Origin: Deltaproteobacteria bacterium
GTDB lineage: Bacteria > Desulfobacterota > Syntrophia > Syntrophales > UBA2210
Length of the DNA stretch: 6,269 nt
Assembly: GCA_019313735.1 (NCBI GenBank)
Contig: JAFDAR010000284.1
Coordinates: forward strand, 1 to 6,269
Direction of reading: 5' to 3'
A program made the translations under genes and the position numbers. Under the pieces are notes generated by a model. It was not told the origin of the DNA, did no database searches, and was given only the letters and a program-made list of their open reading frames with translations. Below are positions 1-5,723 of this stretch, in pieces. Position 1 is the first letter of the stretch. Each line of letters starts with the position of its first letter.

Positions 1-168
1 GGTTTCCATTCGGGGTTGCTGCTGCCGCAGGTTGCCACGGAATACAACTGGGACAGGGATACATTCCTGAGAGAGACCTGTGCCAAGGCGGATCTGCCGC
101 AGGACGCGTGGAAGGATAAGAACACAAAGATATATATTTTTTCCGCAACCGTCTTTAGTGAAGATTGA
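1..168 (+). CDS. AMMECR1-domain protein, C-terminal part (AmmeMemoRadiSam protein A-like)
   Basis: Frame 1 is open from the first base to TGA at 166-168, giving the last 55 residues of a protein that begins outside the window. The segment reads GLLLPQVATEYNWDR, then a TC-x3-LP-x-DAWKD stretch, then IYIFSATVF. This order is typical of the C-terminal half of the AMMECR1 domain. In bacteria and archaea the domain often accompanies a Memo-like protein and a radical SAM protein (the AmmeMemoRadiSam system), either fused or as neighbours. Its molecular function is not established. Those partners, if present, would lie upstream and cannot be seen. The visible part looks intact and ends normally. The assignment rests on motif recognition only, but the match is distinctive. 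Confidence 0.82.
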   Translation, partial: GFHSGLLLPQVATEYNWDRDTFLRETCAKADLPQDAWKDKNTKIYIFSATVFSED

Positions 169-248
169 TGGACTCTTAAATTTCAGGCTCGTCGAGACTG
201 GTCCAACTTTTCCTCTTCACACAGGATTTTTGAGAGGTGGAAAAACTT

Positions 249-390
249 GAGACCTTTGCATAACGTCCCTTTTTGCCCAATTTCTGCGTCAGTCTCAAAT
301 TTTAATCCTCGAAATATCCAATATATTCCTGTGGTTAAAATTCTCGCCTTCCTTGAACTTGAACAAAATTGAACATTCTGCAAAGTTCCT
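249..390 (-). mobile_element. MITE-like element, copy 1 (142 bp, inverted relative to copy 2)
   Basis: This 142-bp stretch is the reverse complement of the element at 4266-4407, with about 6 differences over 142 positions by eye and no indels. The end at 249 is the perfect terminal sequence GAGACCTTTGCA. The opposite end at 379-390 is slightly degraded (TGCAAAGTTCCT instead of TGCAAAGGTCTC). No target duplication is visible: the flanking 5-mers are AACTT and TTGTC. It encodes no transposase, so it could only move if an enzyme were supplied in trans. A short open frame crosses it on the minus strand (183-383), but this looks incidental. It fills much of the gene-free stretch 169-499. Confidence 0.85.
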
Positions 391-423
391 TTGTCAGTTT
401 AATTACCCCACCTTATTTTTTTC

Positions 424-452
424 TTGACATATTGTCTTTATTGCTCTATTCG
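424..452 (+). promoter_or_regulatory. possible sigma-70-type promoter for the lytic transglycosylase gene
   Basis: A perfect -35 box TTGACA lies at 424-429. After a 17-bp spacer, 447-452 reads TATTCG, which matches only three of six positions of the -10 consensus. It sits just beyond MITE copy 1 and about 50 bp before the start codon at 500, so the placement suits a promoter. The weak -10 keeps confidence low. Confidence 0.3.
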
Positions 453-499
453 AGCGCCATTTAAAAAGGGACTATCAATATTATTACAGGGAGTTAATC

Positions 500-1108
500 A
501 TGAACGAGGATTTACCATTACACCGGCACACTGCTTTGATGTGCTGGCTGGCATTCATTATCGGAACGGTTGTGCTTTTTCTTATTCCAGGAATACTCCA
601 TAACTACAACCACTTTCAACCGTCAGACAGCAACTCAGAATGGTCAGTCACTGTCTCTCAACCGTCGAAAGATTATTCACTCCAACCCGCAGCGCCCGGT
701 GAAACAGAACCTCTGTTCCATTCGATAATACAAGAGGCGTCTGATCACTATCAGGTTGATCCGGAACTCATAAGGGCCATTATCATGACGGAGTCGAGCA
801 ACAATCCCAGGGCTGTCTCCAGGAAGGGCGCTCGCGGACTGATGCAGCTCATGCCCGCAACGGCAAAGGCCCTCGGGGTGGAAAATAGTTTTGATCCTGA
901 GCATAACATATATGGTGGCGTCAGGTACTTCAGAGAGCTCCTCGACAGATTCGACGGAGACACCGAAATGGCCCTCGCGGCGTACAACGCCGGCAGCAGA
1001 AAGGTCAGACAGTACCGGGGGATACCTCCATTCAAAACCACACACTACTATATCAAAAGGGTGCTCTTCTATTACAACCGCTATAAGGCTGAGATGGAAA
1101 GCGCGTGA
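500..1108 (+). CDS. membrane-anchored lytic transglycosylase (SLT domain)
   Basis: Predicted to cleave the glycan strands of peptidoglycan at the outer face of the cytoplasmic membrane. The 202-residue product has a short cytoplasmic N-terminus, one hydrophobic segment at about residues 12-34 (uncleaved anchor or signal), a low-complexity linker to about 70, then an SLT (Slt70-type) domain at about 72-197. Visible motifs are IIMTESSNNP with the probable catalytic Glu at residue 98, GLMQLMPATA at 113-122, and ALAAYNAG at 158-165. These are the three hallmark blocks of the family, in order. The domain ends with the usual IPPFKTTHYYIKRVL stretch, so the gene looks complete. The start is supported by AGGGAG at 488-493, six bases before ATG. 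It is probably monocistronic: the next gene is broken and separated by an old element copy. Confidence 0.93.
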   Translation: MNEDLPLHRHTALMCWLAFIIGTVVLFLIPGILHNYNHFQPSDSNSEWSVTVSQPSKDYSLQPAAPGETEPLFHSIIQEASDHYQVDPELIRAIIMTESSNNPRAVSRKGARGLMQLMPATAKALGVENSFDPEHNIYGGVRYFRELLDRFDGDTEMALAAYNAGSRKVRQYRGIPPFKTTHYYIKRVLFYYNRYKAEMESA

Positions 1109-1168
1109 TCATTTTCAGAATACCTCATGCAGACCCGCATCCATGATTTTGTTGATTTATGAGGACTT

Positions 1169-1270
1169 TCGTTCAAGATCAAGGCATGCGAAAAAAATAA
1201 CCACAGGCATATAGTTGATATTCCGAGGGTTACTTTTTGAGCATAACGCTTAAGATTGGGCGAAAAGACC
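1169..1270 (+). mobile_element. degenerate partial copy of the MITE-like element
   Basis: From about CGTTCAAGATCAAGG at 1170 to the GGGCGAAAAGACC region ending near 1270, this stretch aligns with the body of the element at 4266-4407 in the same orientation. Roughly three quarters of positions match, with perhaps one single-base gap. The best-kept blocks are TTCAAG, ATAACCACAGG, ATATAGTTGATATT and TTGGGC. Neither terminal inverted repeat can be recognised, so it is an old truncated copy or a diverged subfamily. It fills about half of the intergenic space 1109-1325. I see no other feature in that space. Confidence 0.6.
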
Positions 1271-1325
1271 ATTAATCAATAGAATCATCCATAGCCTCTG
1301 TGCTCTACAGTAGTTGTCCGGGTAA

Positions 1326-1872
1326 TTGAAAAACATGTCTGCCCTGTCAGCCGCCCTCTTAACTGCCTTTTGCAGGTCGATTCAAGAGCATGATGTCGCG
1401 CGAGCCGCCAGAGTTGCGGGCATCCCATACGCAATCATTGAAATGATCCCTGAAACGGTAAGGAGCAAACAGGCACAGGGTGAACCAATCTATTATGGTG
1501 ATTCGATCCATGAGGCGGTTCTTCAGCAGACAAACATCAAAGATGTGAGGATCGTTGTGATTGCAATCAATGACCCCCTCAACCCGCAGAATTACCGGAA
1601 TCACCCGGAGACTTAACCCAAAAGTTCACCTGATTGTAAGAACCCGTTATCTCCAGGAAATAGAGCCTCTGTATGAATTGGGCGCCAACGAGGTCATACC
1701 GGAAGAATTTGAGACATCGGTGGAGATTTTTACCCGGGTTCTGGCAATACGCAGGAATTCGCAAATCCTGTCCAATCCACGCGGAGACACGCGATTTCTT
1801 TCTAACGATACCCTCGCTGTCCTTGGACTCCCTGATAAAATTGCCAATCTGCTGGGGTTCATTCATGGTTAA
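1326..1872 (+). pseudogene. remnant of KefB-type K+/H+ antiporter, cytoplasmic TrkA-N/TrkA-C part
   Basis: Only scraps of the cytoplasmic nucleotide-sensing part of a monovalent cation:proton antiporter-2 protein remain. The frame from 1326 carries ARVAGIPYAIIEM, PETV and GEPIYYGD, then VVIAINDP, the second half of a TrkA-N (RCK_N) Rossmann domain. Near 1575-1580, beside a run of five C, the coding frame shifts. The continuation in the other frame reads TRRITGITRRLNPKVH, RTRYLQEIEPLYELGA and EVIPEEFETSVEIFTRVL. Immediately afterwards it reads AIRRNSQILSNPRGDTRFL, which belongs near the end of a TrkA-C domain, so some 70 residues that normally separate these parts seem to be missing. The transmembrane domain (usually over 350 residues) and the GxGxxG start of TrkA-N are absent. 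No good ribosome-binding site precedes 1326. It cannot encode a working transporter. Confidence 0.85.
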
Positions 1873-1924
1873 GTCACAAGCCTTCCATCAATGTTTGCGG
1901 CAGGCCACACCTCTCAAAAAAAGG

Positions 1925-1953
1925 TTGACCGCTAATCTACTTTGCCTTATTGT
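1925..1953 (+). promoter_or_regulatory. possible sigma-70-type promoter upstream of the GMP synthase gene
   Basis: TTGACC at 1925-1930 (five of six matches to the -35 consensus), a 17-bp spacer, and TATTGT at 1948-1953 (four of six matches to the -10) form a reasonable promoter. A transcript would start near 1960 and carry a leader of roughly 115 bases before the start codon at 2075. It lies in the 202-bp space between the antiporter remnant and the GMP synthase gene, where I see no conserved coding sequence. Confidence 0.35.
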
Positions 1954-2074
1954 GGGCGAGGAATTGGATGACAGTAACATACAAATTCTGGAAATATCAT
2001 CCTTACTTCCATCAAACAAAAACGGGTAAGGCGTTTCTATATTTGAAAACTATCGATAAAAAGGAGGTTGCCAC

Positions 2075-2973
2075 ATGGCCACGGAGATCACCGCTCAGGA
2101 GCTAAACGCTGAGTTATTCACTAATGAGAAGGTCGGGAAAATCAGGGAAACAGTCGGGGACGGAATGGCAATCAATGCCTTGTCGGGGGGCGTCGATTCA
2201 TCTGTGGTTACAATGCTCGGCCACATCAGCAGGTTGTGGGGTTTTTCCAGAAACTCGGCGTTACTGTCGAAGTGGTCGATGCGCGCAAAGAGTTTTTCAC
2301 CGCGCTGGCCGGAATCACGGACCCAGAAGAGAAGCGCGAGGCGATTACCCAGTCCTTTTATCGAGACGTATTCGGACGCATCGTCAGGGAAAGCGGGGCG
2401 AAATACCTACTCCAGGGAACTATCCTGACCGATATCGACGAGACCGTCGCGGGGATAAAACGACAGCACAATGTATTCGAGCAGCTTGGGATTGACCCGC
2501 AGGAGGCCTTCGGTTACCGCATTCTCGAACCGCTTATCCAGCTTCGTAAGGACGGCGTTAGAAAGATTGGCAAGGCCCTTGGGCTTCCAGCCGAACTGTT
2601 CGAGCGCATCCCCTTCCCCGGACCGGCCCTCGCGGCACGCGTGATTGGAACGGTAACCCCGGAGCGCGTCGAGACGGTCAGAAAGGCGAACGCGGTTATC
2701 GAGCGGCTGCTCAAAGATACCGGCGCCTTTCAGTACATGGCAATCCTTCATGAAGACCGCGTAACCGGTATGCGCGACGGAAAGCGCGAATTCGGTCAGC
2801 AGATCGAGGTGCGCTGCTGGGACAGTATCGACGCGCGAACGGCAACGCCAACGCGGCTTCCATTTGAAATTCTCGAGAAACTCGCCGGGGAGATTATCAG
2901 CGATGTCCCCGGTGTTGTCAGCGTTACATACAATATAGCGTCAAAGCCCCCTTCAACGATCGAGGCAATCTGA
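2075..2973 (+). pseudogene. guaA: GMP synthase ATP-pyrophosphatase subunit (GuaA subunit B type), internal deletion and frameshift
   Basis: The family turns XMP into GMP: this subunit adenylates XMP with ATP, and ammonia comes from a separate glutaminase subunit, not seen here. The start is firm, with AAGGAGG at 2061-2067 seven bases before ATG. Residues 37-43 are the P-loop SGGVDSS. The first frame keeps family sequence up to MLGH (residue 50, ending at 2224). Family sequence resumes a few bases later in another frame at VVGFFQKLGVTVEVVDA (from 2233) and runs to the stop at 2971. The 25 or so residues normally between, including the VFVDTGLMRKGE-like strand and loop, are missing. The total of 899 nt is not a multiple of three. 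The rest is well kept: LLQGTILTDIDE, FPGPALAARV, and the C-terminal dimerisation region. As it stands, neither frame gives a complete enzyme. The C-terminus (KPPSTIEAI) also differs from the usual TIEWE. Confidence 0.85.
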
Positions 2974-3024
2974 TGGCAGTTGAGTATCGAGCGGACGCAA
3001 AATATCAGAAATCGGGGAACAGCG

Positions 3025-4231
3025 ATGGATCAACAGACAAATAAAATCGAATGCCCTAATTGTGGTCATAAAATTGATGTGAATGATATCCTGTATCATC
3101 AGGTTGACGGGGAATTGAGGAAAAAGTACAACGACGACCTGGCAAGGGAGAGGAGTCGATATCAGGACAAACTGGATTCGCTGAATGAAGAGCGGGAGAA
3201 ACTCGAAGGCGAAAAGAAAAGGCACGATGAGGCAGTCGCTGACGCAATCAAGGCAGGCTTGAAGGAAGAAAAAACGCGATTGCAGGCCGAGATAAGGGCC
3301 CGGATGGAGGAAGAGCAATCAGAGCGTATCCGATCCCTGCAGGAAGAACTTGTTCAGAAATCCGGTCAGTTAAAGGAATTCAACAAGGCAAAATCGGAAA
3401 TCGAGAGACTGAAGAGAGAAAAAGATGAGCTGAAAGACTCAATCGAAGCCGAATCAGAGAAAAAATTCAGTGAAATGATCGGCGAGGAAAAAGAAAAAAT
3501 CCGGAAAAATGAAGAACAAAAATCTCAATTGAGGTTATCCGAGAAAGAAAAGGTTATTGAACAATTAAATCAGCAACTGAAAGAGGCGCAGAGAAAAGCT
3601 GAGCAGGGCTCAACACAGCTGCAGGGCGAGGTGCAGGAGCTGGCAATCGAGGAATGGCTCAGCGTCAATTTCCCGTTAGATACAATTGAAGAAATAAAAA
3701 AGGGGGCAAAAGGCGCCGACTGCCTGCAAATTGTCAACACAAGAACAAGACAGAATTGCGGAACGATTTACTACGAAAGCAAACGAACAAAAGGATTCCA
3801 GCCTGGATGGATAGAAAAGTTTAAAAACGACATCCGGGAAAAAGGCGCCGATATCGGCGTGCTGGTCACCGAATCAATGCCGGCCGACATGGAGCGAATG
3901 GGGCTGAAAGATGGAATATGGGTATGCACATTCGAAGAATTCAGGGGCCTGTGCGTCGTTCTCAGGGATTCCGTGATCCGATTAAGTAACGCGGTAGCAG
4001 TCCAGGAGAATAAGGGCGACAAGATGGGTATGATCTATGACTATGCAGATGGACCTGGAATCAGAAAAAAGGGCCATGAACGGCATCTGGAAAAAAAGAG
4101 AAAAACAGATAGAAAAAGTGATCTTGAACGCAAATTATATGCACAACTCCGTCAAGGGAATCGCGGGAAGCGCTGTTCAGTCCGTCCCGCTCCTGGAATT
4201 CCCTGTCGGTGAAGACAATGATGACGCCTGA
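3025..4231 (+). pseudogene. DUF2130 coiled-coil protein, frameshifted near the 3' end
   Basis: From ATG 3025 the product begins with a CPNCGH pair of cysteines (residues 10 and 13, a half zinc-ribbon). A highly charged coiled coil follows at about 28-200, then the DUF2130 core from about 205. In the core, GADCLQIV with D232 and TIYYESKR with E251 and K253 fit the D...ExK signature of the PD-(D/E)XK nuclease fold, to which I believe the family belongs. Family sequence runs to MIYDY (residue 340, ending at 4044). It resumes in another frame at MQMDLESEKRAM, followed by IWKKREKQIEKV and SVKGIAG, ending at 4231. About 22 residues normally between (an FLTSNEF...EGF region) are missing. The original frame instead runs into an unrelated tail to 4212. 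ATG 3025 is preferred over an upstream TTG at 2980 because GGGGA at 3014-3018 precedes it and the zinc motif follows at the usual distance. Its role is unknown. The gene starts 51 bp after the GMP synthase stop. Confidence 0.85.
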
Positions 4232-4260
4232 ACAAACTTAACTGGTGTCATGTAAACGAT

Positions 4261-4265
4261 ACCCT
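4261..4265. repeat. target-site duplication, left copy (ACCCT)
   Basis: ACCCT directly abuts the first base of the element at 4266. The identical ACCCT abuts its last base on the other side (4408-4412). Removing one copy plus the element gives a continuous pre-insertion sequence. A 5-bp direct repeat at both borders is the expected mark of transposition. Confidence 0.75.
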
Positions 4266-4407
4266 GAGACCTTTGCAGAATGTTCAATTCTGTTCAAGTT
4301 CAAGGAAGGCGAGAATTTTAACCACAGGAATATATTGGATATTTCGAGGATTAAAATTTGAGACTGACGCAGAAGTTGGGCAAAAGGGGACGTTATGCAA
4401 AGGTCTC
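4266..4407 (+). mobile_element. MITE-like element, copy 2 (142 bp, intact ends)
   Basis: The element is bounded by perfect 12-bp terminal inverted repeats, GAGACCTTTGCA at 4266-4277 and TGCAAAGGTCTC at 4396-4407. Extended to 20 bp, the ends still match at about 17 positions. It is flanked by the direct repeat ACCCT. It carries no transposase gene; an open frame starting at 4273 runs out past its right end into unrelated sequence and looks fortuitous. It lies between the DUF2130 gene and the DUF169 gene and ends 55 bp before the latter's start, so it may have displaced or replaced promoter elements of the downstream operon. The transposase family cannot be told from this window; a 5-bp duplication narrows the choice. 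Confidence 0.88.
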
Positions 4408-4412
4408 ACCCT
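4408..4412. repeat. target-site duplication, right copy (ACCCT)
   Basis: This is the partner of the ACCCT at 4261-4265, immediately outside the right terminal inverted repeat of the element. Confidence 0.75.
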
Positions 4413-4462
4413 GTCATTTCAACCGGCCGTTCCCTCGGCGCTCTGCAAGATGGGAGACCGTT

Positions 4463-5098
4463 ATGCAACCCGATTCGACAAACCTGATTGAGAAGGTTGG
4501 ACTGAAAATTCCCCTCATAGGATTCTACGACGCGCCTGATACAAGCCCATTCGAGCCGCTGGTAAAGCCCAGGCCGGGCAGGTGGGCGTGCACTTTCGCC
4601 TTTTACAGGCAGTGGCTTCGCGGAAAAACACTTCACATTACAAAGGAAAACTTTGGCTGTGGCGGGGCCGGTTACTGGCTTTGCGGCGTGGAAACACGGT
4701 CGCGGGAGGATTTTGTCAAATTTCTCGTAGATGATGAAGGGTTGAAGTCATCACACACTCTGATGAACCAGTGGCTGGATCACTGTAAAGGCTACAAACA
4801 GGAACACCCTCACCTCCTTATCGGCCCGCTGCGCGAGGATCAGTATGAATATCTCAGGAGCGTGACATTCTATGTGAATCCCGATCAACTGGGGTTGCTC
4901 ACGCTGGGCGCTCAATACAACAGCGCGCCGTCAGACCCGCCGCCGGTGACAGTGCCATTCGGGTCGGGATGTTCACAGCTGGTAGCTCTGTTTGAGGATT
5001 TGAGCATTCCGCAGGCGGCTGTTGGCGCGACGGACATCGCGATGCGCCGGTATATAGACCCGGATTTGATTGCCTTCACGGTCACCACTGATCTGTAG
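4463..5098 (+). CDS. DUF169 (COG2043-type) protein
   Basis: The 211-residue product fits the DUF169 family, whose biochemical function is not established. Matching features are KIPLIGFYD near the N-terminus, a WACTFAFYR stretch, NFGCGGAGYWL with a CGG cysteine motif at about residues 69-71, FYVNPDQLGLLTLGAQY, VPFGSGCSQL with a second conserved cysteine, and AVGATDIAMRRYIDPDLIAFTV near the end. The GCGG and SGC cysteines are typical and could bind a metal or cluster, which is inference. ATG 4463 is chosen because GGGAG at 4452-4456 lies six bases upstream. The frame is open further upstream to 4358, but that part is MITE sequence. The product stops just after FTVTTDL, somewhat early for the family, so the C-terminal tail may be lost. 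It precedes the oxidoreductase gamma gene by 59 bp and may share its transcript. Confidence 0.78.
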   Translation: MQPDSTNLIEKVGLKIPLIGFYDAPDTSPFEPLVKPRPGRWACTFAFYRQWLRGKTLHITKENFGCGGAGYWLCGVETRSREDFVKFLVDDEGLKSSHTLMNQWLDHCKGYKQEHPHLLIGPLREDQYEYLRSVTFYVNPDQLGLLTLGAQYNSAPSDPPPVTVPFGSGCSQLVALFEDLSIPQAAVGATDIAMRRYIDPDLIAFTVTTDL

Positions 5099-5157
5099 GA
5101 GAGATTATACAGGAACGCCTGTCGCTGCGTTCTCAGAAACCAGGATGGAGGCAAAAG

Positions 5158-5709
5158 ATGGTTGAGATAAGATTTCATGGGCGTGGTGGACAGGGCGCGG
5201 TGATTGGTTCCGAGGTTCTGGCCCGTGCCTTTTTCAATGAGGGCAGATATGTACAGTCATTCCCGGCCTTTGGTGTGGAGCGGCGCGGCGCCCCTATTAT
5301 GGCATTTTGTCGTGTTGATGACAGCCATATCAACCTGCGGAACCAGATCTATGAGCCTGATCACGTGGTGGTGTTGGATGCCGCTCTGATTGAAACGGGC
5401 GGTGTCACGCAGGGATTGAAAAAGGGTGGCTCAATCGTGGCCAACTGCAGGCAGGAATCAGATTGCTTCAGCGAGATTGTCGGCAGTGGTTATCAATTAT
5501 ATGGGGTTGACGCGTTATCCATAGCCAGAGACTTCCGGCTGGGGTCACCTTCCAACCCTATTGTCAATACCTCCATACTGGGCGCTTTTGCCAGGGCGAC
5601 CGGTCTGGTAAAGATTGAATCTGTGGAGCGGGCTATTGGAGAATATATACCGTTTAAGATGCCGCCCGCGCAGCCTATGAACAGACTGTCAGAAAATAAC
5701 CGGCTGTAG
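5158..5709 (+). CDS. 2-oxoacid (pyruvate-type):ferredoxin oxidoreductase, gamma subunit, with frameshifted C-terminus
   Basis: The gamma subunit belongs to the thiamine-diphosphate, CoA-dependent enzyme that oxidatively decarboxylates pyruvate or a related 2-oxoacid, reducing ferredoxin in the cytoplasm. Family motifs are EIRFHGRGGQGAV (residues 3-15), FPAFGVERRGAP, LRNQIYEPDHVVVLD, LKKGGSIV, and PIVNTSILGAFARATGLV, followed by VERAIGEYIPFK. After this lysine (codon 5656-5658) the frame runs into an atypical tail and stops at 5707-5709. In the next frame the bases from 5659 read DAARAAYEQTVRK and stop at 5697-5699, which is the expected family ending. A small deletion, about four codons with a frame change, is the simplest reading. 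As only the extreme C-terminus is affected, function may survive. GGAGG at 5147-5151 supports ATG 5158. Substrate (pyruvate versus another 2-oxoacid) cannot be told from this subunit. Confidence 0.9.
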   Translation: MVEIRFHGRGGQGAVIGSEVLARAFFNEGRYVQSFPAFGVERRGAPIMAFCRVDDSHINLRNQIYEPDHVVVLDAALIETGGVTQGLKKGGSIVANCRQESDCFSEIVGSGYQLYGVDALSIARDFRLGSPSNPIVNTSILGAFARATGLVKIESVERAIGEYIPFKMPPAQPMNRLSENNRL

Positions 5710-5723
5710 AAAGGAATGTTGTT

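Noticed and set aside
204..249. Imperfect inverted repeat (CAACTTTTCCTCT against AGAGGTGGAAAAACTTG) downstream of the AMMECR1-domain gene
   Set aside because: The stem has unpaired bases, the loop is long (about 16 bases) and no T-run follows, so I do not call it a terminator.
183..383. 66-residue open frame on the minus strand over MITE copy 1, with a near-identical N-terminus to the frame at 4273-4491
   Set aside because: The shared part is exactly the element sequence. The frames diverge as soon as the element ends, and neither has a convincing ribosome-binding site. They are most likely fortuitous translations of a repeat.
1865..2029. 54-residue frame (from MVKSQAFHQ) after the antiporter remnant
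   Set aside because: No recognisable motif, no clear ribosome-binding site, and a plausible promoter lies inside it. A real small protein cannot be excluded, but nothing supports one.
2124..2495. Alternative-frame reading across the GMP synthase gene
   Set aside because: It is a shadow frame. The family motifs are in the frames from 2075 and 2233 only.
500..4231. A functional gene system linking the transglycosylase, GMP synthase and DUF2130 genes between the two elements
   Set aside because: The genes have unrelated known roles, three are broken, and spacing does not suggest one operon. No evidence of a joint function.
4358..4462. Upstream extension of the DUF169 frame to a TTG at 4358
   Set aside because: Most of the extension is MITE sequence with no family similarity, and ATG 4463 has a well-placed GGGAG.
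5650..5665. Programmed ribosomal frameshift at the end of the gamma subunit gene
   Set aside because: CCGTTTAAGATG does not form a standard slippery heptamer, and family residues are missing at the junction, which fits a deletion better.
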